Assembly (NCBI RefSeq): GCF_039655875.1
Contig: NZ_JBBYXK010000005.1
Coordinates: forward strand, 186,001 to 250,000
Direction of reading: 5' to 3'
Length of the DNA: 64,000 bases
Origin: Emcibacter sp. SYSU 3D8
GTDB lineage: Bacteria; Pseudomonadota; Alphaproteobacteria; SMXS01
Of this stretch, positions 1-7,905 are shown in pieces (the first letter of the stretch is position 1; every line of letters starts with the position of its first letter). The notes beneath the pieces were generated by a model. That model searched no databases, was not told the DNA's origin, and saw nothing but the letters and a program-made list of their open reading frames with translations. A program made the position numbers and the translations under genes.

Positions 1-2
1 TG

Positions 3-293
3 CGTGACATCATCGACAAAAGTATCAATGAGACGCTGACACGCAGCGTCTATACGTCGGCGACCACGCTGCTGGCCATGCTGCCCATGGCGATCTGGGG
101 CGGATCTGCAGTGGAGAGCTTTGCCGTGCCGATGATTTTCGGCATCGTCATCGCGGCCTCGTCCTCGATCTTCATTGCGGCGCCGATCCTGCTGTTCCTG
201 GGCGACTGGCGCATCCGGCGCCAGGCCAAGGAGGCGCTGAACGACGATGAAAACGCGAATGTGGGCGGTGTCGATCCGGCGCGGATGCCCTGA
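3..293 (+). CDS. secF: Protein translocase subunit SecF, C-terminal part (partial)
   Basis: This is the last 96 residues of the inner-membrane SecF subunit of the SecDF complex, which uses the proton motive force to help Sec-exported proteins leave the translocon. The frame is open from base 3 and enters from outside the window. The visible part starts with the INETLTRS motif, followed by a Ser/Thr-Leu-rich membrane segment, GGSAVESF, and the SSIFIAAP motif of the last membrane helix, all typical of SecF. The tail after the last helix is short and acidic. The stop codon TGA overlaps the uppP start as TGATG, so the two genes are probably translationally coupled. Confidence 0.9.
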   Translation, partial: RDIIDKSINETLTRSVYTSATTLLAMLPMAIWGGSAVESFAVPMIFGIVIAASSSIFIAAPILLFLGDWRIRRQAKEALNDDENANVGGVDPARMP

Positions 294-1120
294 TGAGCAT
301 GATGCTGCTGGCAGCGGATGGCCGGACCTATATCGAGGCCCTGCTGCTGGGCCTGATCGAGGGCCTGACCGAATTCCTGCCTGTGTCGTCGACCGGCCAC
401 ATCCTGCTGGCCGGTCACTTCATGGGGTTCGAGTCAACCGGCAAGACCTTCGAGGTAGTAATCCAGCTGGGCGCGATCCTTGCCCTGTTGCTGGTCTATG
501 CCCAGCGCCTGCTGGGCGTGGCCGTGGCCGCGCCTGGCGACCCGAAGGCCCGGCGCTTCATCGCCAGCATCCTGATCGCGTTCCTGCCGGCGGCAGTGAT
601 CGGCGCACTGGGCCACGATTACATCAAGGATGTGCTGTTCGAGAGCCCCGGCCTGATCTGCGCCACGCTGATCGGCGGCGGATTCATTCTGCTGGTGGTG
701 GACCGGTTGAAGCTGCCGGTGCGGCATGCCGATGCCATGGCCTATCCGATCCCGATGGCGTTCGGTATCGGTCTTTGCCAGTGCCTCGCCATGGTGCCCG
801 GCGTTTCCCGCTCGGGCGCCACCATCGTCGGCGCGCTGCTGATGGGCGCCGACAAGCGCTCGGCCGCCGAGTTCTCGTTCTTCCTCGCCATGCCGACCAT
901 GGTGGGCGCCGTGGTTTACGACGTCTACAAGAACCGCGACGTGCTCGACTTCAGCGACACGGCGCTGATCGCCGTTGGATTCGTCACGGCATTCATCACT
1001 GCGTTACTGGTGGTGCGGGCGTTGCTCGAATTCGTCAGCCGACGTGGATTTGCAGTGTTCGGCTGGTGGCGTATCGCCGTCGGCGTCGCGGGGCTTGCCG
1101 GGCTATCGCTGCTCGGATGA
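293..1120 (+). CDS. uppP: Undecaprenyl-diphosphatase UppP (BacA)
   Basis: This integral membrane enzyme dephosphorylates undecaprenyl diphosphate to recycle the lipid carrier for peptidoglycan and other envelope polymers; high levels give bacitracin resistance. The 275 residues match the family length. The first signature, [14 protein letters not shown], lies near residues 22-35 and the second, PGVSRSGAT, near residue 170; both carry catalytic residues of the BacA family. Several long hydrophobic segments follow. The start ATG overlaps the secF stop by one base. It ends 4 nt before the convergent tatA. Confidence 0.96.
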   Translation: MSMMLLAADGRTYIEALLLGLIEGLTEFLPVSSTGHILLAGHFMGFESTGKTFEVVIQLGAILALLLVYAQRLLGVAVAAPGDPKARRFIASILIAFLPAAVIGALGHDYIKDVLFESPGLICATLIGGGFILLVVDRLKLPVRHADAMAYPIPMAFGIGLCQCLAMVPGVSRSGATIVGALLMGADKRSAAEFSFFLAMPTMVGAVVYDVYKNRDVLDFSDTALIAVGFVTAFITALLVVRALLEFVSRRGFAVFGWWRIAVGVAGLAGLSLLG

Positions 1121-1124
1121 GCGC

Positions 1125-1340
1125 CTAGGCGCCTTCCTTCCGCGCGGCCTCGGGCGCCGGCCGGGAGGTGTCGAGGGCGGGCGCCGGTTTCATGCTGATC
1201 GTGGCTTCATCGTCGTCTTCCACAAGACCCTTGCGAAAGCTCTTGATTCCCTTTGCCACGTCGCCCATCAGTTCAGAGAACTTGCCCTTGCCAAAGATGA
1301 GCAGCAGGAGCGCGACGAGCAGGAGAATTTTCCAGGCCAT
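1125..1340 (-). CDS. tatA: Twin-arginine translocase subunit TatA
   Basis: This is a small pore-forming subunit of the Tat system, which exports folded proteins with RR signal peptides. The start at 1340 is supported by GGAGG six bases upstream. The 71-residue protein begins MAWKILLLVALLLLIFGKGK: one short N-terminal membrane helix, the conserved FG hinge, then an amphipathic helix (SELMGDVAKGIKSFRKGL) and an acidic, Pro/Ala-rich tail. This is the TatA layout, although TatB or TatE cannot be excluded by sequence alone. No tatB or tatC gene is adjacent, so it is an isolated copy in this window. A Tat-signal SDR at 20349 is a possible client. Confidence 0.88.
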   Translation of the reverse strand: MAWKILLLVALLLLIFGKGKFSELMGDVAKGIKSFRKGLVEDDDEATISMKPAPALDTSRPAPEAARKEGA

Positions 1341-1462
1341 GCGTAACCTCCGAAGCAACCTAACAGCAGGTTGAAGGCCCCCTCATAGACCTTCCCGGCC
1401 AGCGGTTCAAGAGAGGTGCCAAGCGGGTTCCAGCAGCGGCCGGTTACCGGTACCATGCGGTC

Positions 1463-2155
1463 ATGCGAACCCTGCCCGCCCTGATCGGAGTCCTGCTGAT
1501 GCTGTCGATGGTTCAGGCGCATGCCGCGGATGACGCGCTTCCCGAAGGCTTCGTTCGCGCCGACCAGACAGTGCCCGGACTGGTGCTCGACCTGCGCTAT
1601 GCCGGCGCGGACAATTTCGTTGGCCAGCGGATCGACGGATACGAGGCTGTCCATGTCGTACTGACGGCACAGGCTGCCGAGGCACTGGGCAAGGTGCAGG
1701 CCGACCTGCTGCCCTTCGGCCTGGGATTGAAGGTCTTCGACGCCTACCGACCTGCCAGGGCCGTTGCGCATTTCGTCCGCTGGTCGTCCATGCCGGACGA
1801 TCCGGCCACAAAGCGCGCCTATTACCCCGATATCGACAAGCAGAAGCTGTTCGAGGAAGGCTATGTGGCGACCCGCTCGAGCCATAGCCGCGGCAGCACG
1901 CTGGACCTGACGCTGGTCAGCATCGACAGGGACGGCGCGGCACGTGAGCTGGACATGGGCACGCCGTTCGACTTCTTCGGCCCGGAATCATGGCCTGACT
2001 ATGCGGCACTCACCGGCGAGCAACGCTCGAACCGTCTGCTGCTCAAACTGGTGATGGAGCGTCACGGCTTCAAACCGTTCGACAAGGAATGGTGGCACTT
2101 CACGCTCGGGAACGAGCCGTTCCCCGAAACCTATTTCGACTTTCCGATCCGGTAG
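1463..2155 (+). CDS. D-alanyl-D-alanine dipeptidase (VanX/DdpX family), exported
   Basis: This is a zinc peptidase of the M15D family that cleaves D-Ala-D-Ala dipeptides, as in cell-wall turnover or in the van clusters. The 230-residue protein starts with a Sec signal peptide (RTLPALIGVLLMLSMVQAHA), so it should act in the periplasm. The conserved DAYRP, SSHSRG...D and EWWHF motifs carry the expected arginine, zinc-binding His/Asp and catalytic Glu/His residues. No other van or ddp transport genes are nearby, so a housekeeping role in murein dipeptide recycling is more likely than vancomycin resistance. Confidence 0.9.
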   Translation: MRTLPALIGVLLMLSMVQAHAADDALPEGFVRADQTVPGLVLDLRYAGADNFVGQRIDGYEAVHVVLTAQAAEALGKVQADLLPFGLGLKVFDAYRPARAVAHFVRWSSMPDDPATKRAYYPDIDKQKLFEEGYVATRSSHSRGSTLDLTLVSIDRDGAARELDMGTPFDFFGPESWPDYAALTGEQRSNRLLLKLVMERHGFKPFDKEWWHFTLGNEPFPETYFDFPIR

Positions 2156-2199
2156 TGCAGGCGGCGTCCCTATACCTTAGGGATTGCGGCTCCGGGCGG

Positions 2200-2805
2200 T
2201 CAGGCTGACGCACTCGGCCGGGTGGCAAAAGTCTTGCGCCAGCGAACGACATTGGGGAATTCGTCGGCATCCTTCAGGCCCACATAATCCCCGAAATCGA
2301 GGATCGCATAGAGCGTGCAATCGGCAACCGAGGGCCTGTCGCCGGCCACGAAGGGCTTGCCCCCGATTTCCCGGTCCATGACGCCAAGGTTCTTGCGGTA
2401 GCAGTTGACCGCCATCTTGGCGGCATCAGGCGATTGCGGCCCCTTGTCGGCGAAGAACGGCGAGACATGGTGAACATAGTTGGCCAGCTCGACCATCAGG
2501 CCGAATTCCGCGAGCCGGTCCAGTTCGCGGATGCGGGCTCTCTCCAGCGCCGTGCTGCCAAGCATCGGCGGCTCCGGGTACAATTCCTCGAGATATTCGA
2601 TGATGACGAGAGATTCGCGGATCACCGTGCCGTCGTCCAACTCCAGGAAGGGCACCACGGCGAGCGGATTCTTGGCCAGCATTTCGGGCGTGCGGAGCTG
2701 GTGGTTCATGACGTCCACCTGCACCAATTCGAGCGCTATCCCCTTCTCGGCCGCATATATGCGGACCTTCTGCGGATTGGGCGCGGCGAAATTATACAGC
2801 TTCAT
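2200..2805 (-). CDS. Glutathione S-transferase family protein
   Basis: This is a cytosolic GST-fold protein of 201 residues. The N-terminal thioredoxin-like domain (MKLYNFAAPNPQKVRI..., residues 1-80) contains the cis-proline segment NPLAVVPFLELDDG and the ESLVIIEYL glutathione-binding loop. The C-terminal helical domain contains the PSVADCTLYA N-capping region. The substrate is unknown. Such GSTs conjugate or isomerise electrophiles and fit a region rich in oxygenases. AGGGGAG-like sequence just upstream supports the start. The next gene upstream on the same strand is a ferredoxin, 88 nt away, so co-transcription is possible but not shown. Confidence 0.9.
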   Translation of the reverse strand: MKLYNFAAPNPQKVRIYAAEKGIALELVQVDVMNHQLRTPEMLAKNPLAVVPFLELDDGTVIRESLVIIEYLEELYPEPPMLGSTALERARIRELDRLAEFGLMVELANYVHHVSPFFADKGPQSPDAAKMAVNCYRKNLGVMDREIGGKPFVAGDRPSVADCTLYAILDFGDYVGLKDADEFPNVVRWRKTFATRPSASA

Positions 2806-2893
2806 GTGGTCTCCCCTTCCCTTGTCCCGCAGGGAAACACGGATCGACCGCGCGGGGCAACGGTCCGCGCGGCGTCATCGAGGAGCAACCTGA

Positions 2894-3184
2894 TCAGATG
2901 CTGGTGCCGGCTCGTTCGGCGGATTTGGCCCGCGCGGCATCCTTGTCCGTGAAATACAGCGCATTGATTTCAATGAAATCCTTTGCTGCCGGCGGAATCT
3001 CGTGATCGGCGAAAATCGCGCCCACGGGACACGCGGAAACGCAGACGCCACAATCGATGCACTGCTCCGGCTCGATATAGACCATGCGGTCCTCATCTTC
3101 CTGGTAGATGCAGTCTACCGGACAGACCTCGATGCAGGACATGTCCTTCACGTCGATGCAGGCGTTGCTGATTACGTAAGTCAT
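2894..3184 (-). CDS. 7Fe-type ferredoxin ([3Fe-4S][4Fe-4S])
   Basis: This is a 96-residue electron carrier. Cysteines are at positions 9, 17, 21, 25, 42, 45, 48 and 52, in the C-x7-C-x3-CP and CxxCxxC-x3-CP pattern of Azotobacter FdI-like ferredoxins. In that family three cysteines hold a [3Fe-4S] cluster and four hold a [4Fe-4S] cluster. The open frame extends far upstream antisense to the P450 at 3476, but only this part looks like protein. The gene is divergent from that P450, and such ferredoxins often donate electrons to bacterial P450s, so partnership is a reasonable inference. No ferredoxin reductase is in the window. Confidence 0.92.
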   Translation of the reverse strand: MTYVISNACIDVKDMSCIEVCPVDCIYQEDEDRMVYIEPEQCIDCGVCVSACPVGAIFADHEIPPAAKDFIEINALYFTDKDAARAKSAERAGTSI

Positions 3185-3383
3185 TGTTCTCCCGAGCCTC
3201 AAGCTTGCTTGGCCGACCCGGCACGGTCGGCTCGCTATTTCATCTTCCCGCGACCTTATTGTAACACCTAGGCGGCAAAGCCCCAGACCCGAAATTCGCC
3301 CGGTGGCGGCACGCTGAGGCGGTTGCTTCCCCGTACGACGCGGTGTCGTTCCGACGCGCGCATTACGCTCGCGGGACCCGGTC

Positions 3384-3399
3384 AAGTCAAGCATGACTT
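3384..3399. promoter_or_regulatory. Candidate operator of P450 module 1: inverted repeat AGTCA-N4-TGACT
   Basis: The sequence AAGTCA-AGCA-TGACTT is an exact 6-bp inverted repeat with a 4-nt spacer, followed by more T. It lies 77 nt upstream of the first P450 start, in the region divergent with the ferredoxin gene. The same AGTCA-N4-TGACTTT layout recurs upstream of the second module at 6333. That suggests a shared dimeric repressor or activator, which is not visible nearby. Confidence 0.5.
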
Positions 3400-3475
3400 T
3401 ATCCGGCGTTGCTATGGGGCTGGGCAAGATGTAACGTGCGCTTGGGGAAAAGTCAGACATGAACGGGGATTGCAG

Positions 3476-4927
3476 ATGAATACGGAACCCTTTGCGGCGG
3501 TATTCGCGCGCGCGCTTGGCGCCGATGCCGGGGATTTGACGGAAAAGGCAGCGGACGGCGACTTCCAGGATATCTTTCCCCTGATGCCGGTGGGTGAACG
3601 AGTCGACATGGGCTCGGCGCCCGATGGCACCCCGCTGATCGATCCCCGCATTTTCTTCTCGGCAGAGTTCCGCCGCAACCCGTGGCCCTATTACCGGCTG
3701 ATGCGCGATCATTATCCGGTCTACTTCAACCAGCTGAACAACACCTATTACGTCACCCGGTACGACGACATGACCGAGTGCTATTTCGACGACATCGGTT
3801 TCAACACGATACCGAAGGGATCGTCGAACGGCGTGCTGGGCAACGTCACCCATGAACTGAGCGGCGTCGAACATCGCCGCCGGCGCAACCTGTTCGGCCA
3901 GCATCTTGTCGGCAAGGCGCTGGAGAACCGCGTGCCCGCGATCGAGCGCCTGGCGCAGGAGATGATCGACGACTGGGCCAGCGTGGATGCGCCGTGGTGC
4001 ATTACCAACGGCAACGTCCGGACCATCGAACTGGGCCAGGCCTTCGCCGATGCGTTCCCCGTCCGGGTCGTCTGCGACGTGCTGGGCTTTCCCAAGGAAG
4101 CACGCGGCAACTTCGTCTACTGGTACAATTCCATCATGGGCGGTCTCGGCGCCTCGGAAACCCACAAGCAGGGCATGGAAGCGCGCCAGCACCTCGAGGA
4201 TTACGTCGAATCCATCGTCGAGGAACGGCGCGCGCGTCCCACCTTCCTCTACGACAATGACGGCAACAAGCTCGGCAAGGACATCATCTCGAAGCTGTGT
4301 GAAAGCCAGGTGGACGGCGACTTCCTGTCGACCGAGGAAATCACCGCGCTGATCGCGCTGGTGGTCGCCGGCGGCGGCGAGACCACCCGCGGCACGCTGA
4401 TGAACATGTGGTACAGCCTGCTGCAGAAGACGGATCAGGCCGAAGCGGCGCTGGCTGATGAATCCCTGTGGGATGCCGTATTCCATGAGACGCTGCGCCA
4501 CTCGAACCCGATCGGCGGCCAGCCGCGCCACGCCACGTTCGATGTGCAGATCCACGGCATGACGGTGCCGGCGGGCTCGCTGATCGAGATGGTCAACTTC
4601 TCCGGCAGCCATGACGAGCGGATCTTCGCCGATCCGGACAATTTCAACATCTTCCGGGCCGACCTCTACACCGGAAAACTGCTGCGCAGCGGCTTCCGCA
4701 AGGAGGGCAAGTGCAGCCATATGGCGTTTGGCGTCGGCCCGCATATGTGCCCGGGCGCATGGATTTCGCACCAGGAAGCGGTGGTGGGCTCGAAGATCCT
4801 GTCTCGGACCATGAAAAACCCCCGGATCAACCGCGACCGCATGCCCAAGGACATCGACGGCGTCAGCCTGGCGCCGATCGGCATCAACAAGACCCGCGAG
4901 CTTTGGCTCGACTACGATCTGACCTGA
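3476..4927 (+). CDS. Cytochrome P450, module 1 catalytic member
   Basis: This haem-thiolate monooxygenase has 483 residues. ATG 3476 was chosen because a GGGGA ribosome site precedes it and the paralogue at 6424 aligns from there; the frame is open further upstream. The I-helix oxygen-activation motif is AGGGETT, the K-helix ExxR is ETLRH, and the haem loop FGVGPHMCPG places the ligand Cys at residue 425. All key residues are intact. The substrate is unknown. It lies 10 nt upstream of a P450 homologue without the haem cysteine, so the two are almost certainly co-expressed. The 6424 gene is its closest relative in the window. Confidence 0.95.
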   Translation: MNTEPFAAVFARALGADAGDLTEKAADGDFQDIFPLMPVGERVDMGSAPDGTPLIDPRIFFSAEFRRNPWPYYRLMRDHYPVYFNQLNNTYYVTRYDDMTECYFDDIGFNTIPKGSSNGVLGNVTHELSGVEHRRRRNLFGQHLVGKALENRVPAIERLAQEMIDDWASVDAPWCITNGNVRTIELGQAFADAFPVRVVCDVLGFPKEARGNFVYWYNSIMGGLGASETHKQGMEARQHLEDYVESIVEERRARPTFLYDNDGNKLGKDIISKLCESQVDGDFLSTEEITALIALVVAGGGETTRGTLMNMWYSLLQKTDQAEAALADESLWDAVFHETLRHSNPIGGQPRHATFDVQIHGMTVPAGSLIEMVNFSGSHDERIFADPDNFNIFRADLYTGKLLRSGFRKEGKCSHMAFGVGPHMCPGAWISHQEAVVGSKILSRTMKNPRINRDRMPKDIDGVSLAPIGINKTRELWLDYDLT

Positions 4928-4937
4928 GGCAAGCGGC

Positions 4938-6308
4938 ATGAGCACTGATGAGAAGCAGGCGGTCAGGCCGCCGTCCTACGGGGCCGGCGCCCCGGACAAG
5001 GACGCGTTTACCGGCCGCAACGGCGTGCCCCTGTATACGAGGAACGGCAACCAGAACGATTACCGGACCTATGAGGTCTATCAGCGCGAGCGGGTCAAGG
5101 AGGCCACCGACAAGATCCGCCCGATCCAGTTGATATCGCCCGAATTCATCAAGGACCCCTATCCGGTTCTCGAGATCCTGCGCGAGAATTATCCGTTCTA
5201 CCGCGACTGGCTTGGCAACTCGTTCTGGGTCACCCGGTATGATGACGTGACATCGATCTTCACCGACGATGCCAATTTCGAGACACGGCCCAAGCGCTGG
5301 TTCTATGGCATCGAGGACCTCGGGCGCGATCTGGGACAGGAAGTGCCGGTGCTGACGGCGCAGGCCGCCCGGATCGATGCCAATGTGGCGCGCATCGCCG
5401 CCGAGATCGTTGACGGCTTCAGGGCCAATGGCGGCGCCGATCTTGCCATCGACTTCGCCGCGCGCCTGCCGTTGGAGTTGCTCGCCTGCGTGCTCGACCT
5501 GCCGAAGGAGGATTTCCCCACATTCGTCGATCGCTACTGGCGCATGCAGCGCGGCGCCATGTGGGAGCCGAAAAGCCGGCAGGCCGGACTCGGCGCCATC
5601 CAGGAACTGGTCGAGTATTTCCGGCCCATCCTCGCGGCACGGCGCGCCCGCCCGGGAGACGATCTCCTCTCGGCGATCGCCGGCCTCGACCTCGAGGACG
5701 GCCCCGCGACGGCGGAAGACGTGGTTGTGACCCTTCTTGAGCAGGATCACGAGACCCTGCATGGCGGCATCGCCAATATGTGGCTCCAGTTGATGACGCA
5801 TCCGGAGCAACTCGACTTGGTGAAGCGCGAGCGGCGCATGGTGAAGTTTGCCTGGCTGGAAACGCTGCGGCATTCCACGCCGGTCGTGACGGCTAACCGC
5901 TTCTCGAGACACGAAGTCGAACGGTTCGGCCGGCTGATTCCGATCGGCGCCCTGCTGCATTGTTCGGCCGCCGCCGCCAACCGCGATCCGCGCCAATACA
6001 AGGAACCGGACCGGTTCATCGTCGGCCGGAAGGACCTGTGCCAGCGTGAGCCGCGCGGCCAATACCGGGCCGACGGTTTGCCTGCCGGCTTGGCATTCGG
6101 CCTGGGCAAGCCCACCAGGCATCCGGCCGTACCGGAAGACCGTCCGCGCTCCCTTTATGCGCTCTGCCGTGACACCGCGACGACAGCCTCGAACGTGCTC
6201 CTCGAAGCATTGCCGGACCTGCGGCTAAAGCCTGGCGCCACGCCGGCATTGCGCAGCCTGCGGCTTGGCGAGATGCATACGTGCTGGCACCTGCCGGTGG
6301 TGTTCTGA
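4938..6308 (+). CDS. P450-family protein lacking the haem-ligand cysteine, module 1 partner
   Basis: The 456-residue protein has the P450 fold signature but degenerate active-site motifs. The K-helix ETLRH is kept. The haem loop reads FGLGKPTRHPA, so residue 394, where the axial Cys belongs, is Arg, and the preceding His is Pro. The I-helix segment is EQDHETLHGG instead of AGGGETTRG. It therefore should not bind haem in the normal way. A conserved Cys in KDLCQREPRG lies about 29 residues earlier. Known Cys-less P450 homologues such as EryCII and DesVIII act as activator subunits. By analogy this may be a structural or allosteric partner of the P450 just upstream; that is inference. Confidence 0.88.
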   Translation: MSTDEKQAVRPPSYGAGAPDKDAFTGRNGVPLYTRNGNQNDYRTYEVYQRERVKEATDKIRPIQLISPEFIKDPYPVLEILRENYPFYRDWLGNSFWVTRYDDVTSIFTDDANFETRPKRWFYGIEDLGRDLGQEVPVLTAQAARIDANVARIAAEIVDGFRANGGADLAIDFAARLPLELLACVLDLPKEDFPTFVDRYWRMQRGAMWEPKSRQAGLGAIQELVEYFRPILAARRARPGDDLLSAIAGLDLEDGPATAEDVVVTLLEQDHETLHGGIANMWLQLMTHPEQLDLVKRERRMVKFAWLETLRHSTPVVTANRFSRHEVERFGRLIPIGALLHCSAAAANRDPRQYKEPDRFIVGRKDLCQREPRGQYRADGLPAGLAFGLGKPTRHPAVPEDRPRSLYALCRDTATTASNVLLEALPDLRLKPGATPALRSLRLGEMHTCWHLPVVF

Positions 6309-6332
6309 CCGCCGCAAGTCCAGCAATTAACC

Positions 6333-6346
6333 AGTCACGTGTGACT
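6333..6346. promoter_or_regulatory. Candidate operator of P450 module 2: inverted repeat AGTCAC-GT-GTGACT
   Basis: This is an exact 6-bp inverted repeat followed by TTT, 77 nt upstream of the second module's first start codon. It shares the AGTCA-N4-TGACTTT pattern and the same 77-nt distance to the start with the site at 3384. It sits in the 115-nt gap between the modules, so module 2 probably has its own promoter. Confidence 0.5.
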
Positions 6347-6423
6347 TTTGCCTGATTGCCAACCCATCATCGAGGATGTAGGTTGACCGCTCCGGCCCAA
6401 CCTGAACCGAATGAGGCCTCCGA

Positions 6424-7896
6424 ATGGACTCCGTCACCTCTTTTCTCAGCACGATTGTCGAGAACGCCGACAAACCGAATGAGGGCAACGCCCCTTCGTC
6501 CGCGACCCATGCGCCGCGCGCGCAATCGGTGTCGGCCCACGACTTTCCGCTGATGCCCGTGGGCGAGGCGTATGACATGGGCCATGCGCCCGACGGCACG
6601 CCGCTGATCGACCCGCGAATCTTCAATTCCGCCGAGTTCTACCGGAACCCGTACCCGTATTACAAAATCATGCGGGACCATTATCCGGTGTTCTTCGACA
6701 AGCTGCACAATTGCTATTACGTCACCCGCTACGACGACATCACCACCTGCTATTTCGACGACGAAGGCTTCAACACGATCCCGAAGGGGTCGTCGAGCGG
6801 TGTGCTCGGCAACACCCAGCTGGAGTTGAGCGGCGTCGAGCATCGCCGCCGCCGCAACCTCTATGGCCAGCACCTGGTCGGCAAGTCCCTCGACAACCGG
6901 ATGCATGCCATCGAGAGCATCGCGGAAGAGATGATCGCCGATTGGGACAATCTGGATGAAAGCGTCGTGCAGGACCGCAACGGCGTCCGCTCGGTCGCCA
7001 TCGGCAAGGCGTTTGCCAACGAGTTTCCGATCCGGGTCGTCTGCGATGTGCTGGGCTTCCCCAAGGAATCCCGCAAGAACTTCTTCTACTGGTACAATTC
7101 CATGATGTCCGGCCTCGGCGGTTCGGAGACCCATCATCAGGGCCTCGAAGCGCGCCAGGACCTGGAAGATTATGTCGGCACGCTGGTCGAGGAGCGCCGC
7201 GCGCATCCGACCTATCTCTATGACGCGGCCGGCAACCCCATCGGCAAGGACATCATCTCCAAGCTGTGCGAGACCCAGATCGACGGCGATTACCTGTCGA
7301 CCGAGGAGATCACCTCGAACATCGCCCTGGTGGTGGGCGGCGGCGGCGAGACCACCCGCGGCGCCATCCTGAATATGTGGTACCTGCTGCTGCAGCATCC
7401 GCAGCAGCTCGAGGCCGTGCTGGAAGATCCCGAAGCCATGTGGGACGTGGCGTTCCACGAGACGCTGCGGCATTCGACCCCGATCGGCGGCCAGCCGCGC
7501 CACAACTCGTTCGACATCGAACTGCACGGTGTGAAGATCCCGGCCGGCTCACTGGTCAACATGGTCGACTTTTCCGCCAACCACGACGACCGCATCTTCA
7601 ACGATCCGGAAGCGTTCAATATCTTCCGGCCCGACCTGTACAGCGGCAAGCTGCTGCGCAGCGGCTTCCGCAAGGAAGGCAAGTGCAGCCATATGGCGTT
7701 CGGCGTCGGCCCGCATCTGTGCCCCGGCGCGTGGATTTCGCACCAGGAAGCCGTGATCGGCTCGAAGATCCTGCAGCGCCATTTGAAGAACCCGCGCCTG
7801 AACGTGGACAAGATGCCAAAGGACTTCGACGGCAGCCTGATGCCGATTGGCTTGATCTCGGCCAAGGAAGTCTGGATCGACTACGACCTGGAATAG
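6424..7896 (+). CDS. Cytochrome P450, module 2 catalytic member
   Basis: This 490-residue P450 is a close paralogue of the one at 3476. Long blocks are shared, for example DGTPLIDPRIF, ELSGVEHRRRRNL and GKDIISKLCE. The I-helix is GGGGETT, the ExxR motif is ETLRH, and the haem loop FGVGPHLCPG gives Cys 433. The N terminus is longer and Ala/Ser-rich compared with module 1, then converges at FPLMPVGE. It is followed 9 nt later by a Cys-less homologue, repeating the module 1 layout. The substrate is unknown. Tandem duplication of the whole gene pair followed by divergence is the simplest history. Confidence 0.95.
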   Translation: MDSVTSFLSTIVENADKPNEGNAPSSATHAPRAQSVSAHDFPLMPVGEAYDMGHAPDGTPLIDPRIFNSAEFYRNPYPYYKIMRDHYPVFFDKLHNCYYVTRYDDITTCYFDDEGFNTIPKGSSSGVLGNTQLELSGVEHRRRRNLYGQHLVGKSLDNRMHAIESIAEEMIADWDNLDESVVQDRNGVRSVAIGKAFANEFPIRVVCDVLGFPKESRKNFFYWYNSMMSGLGGSETHHQGLEARQDLEDYVGTLVEERRAHPTYLYDAAGNPIGKDIISKLCETQIDGDYLSTEEITSNIALVVGGGGETTRGAILNMWYLLLQHPQQLEAVLEDPEAMWDVAFHETLRHSTPIGGQPRHNSFDIELHGVKIPAGSLVNMVDFSANHDDRIFNDPEAFNIFRPDLYSGKLLRSGFRKEGKCSHMAFGVGPHLCPGAWISHQEAVIGSKILQRHLKNPRLNVDKMPKDFDGSLMPIGLISAKEVWIDYDLE

Positions 7897-7905
7897 GGCC
7901 CGACA

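Noticed and set aside
1463-2155. Vancomycin resistance cluster (vanX)
   Set aside because: No vanH, vanA-type ligase, vanS or vanR nearby, and the protein has a signal peptide; DdpX-like recycling is simpler.
3185-4945. Minus-strand open frame extending the ferredoxin upstream to a 683-residue protein
   Set aside because: Only the first-translated equivalent of 2894-3184 looks like protein. The rest is the antisense of the P450 at 3476 and has no family features; GC-rich codon use keeps antisense frames open.
4884-6122. Minus-strand 412-codon frame opposite the first pseudo-P450
   Set aside because: Antisense shadow. The plus-strand protein aligns over its whole length with its paralogue at 7906.
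4938-6308. Pseudogene status for the Cys-less P450 homologues
   Set aside because: Both copies are full length without stops or frameshifts, keep the same altered motifs, and are closely coupled to the active P450. Decay would give random and different lesions.
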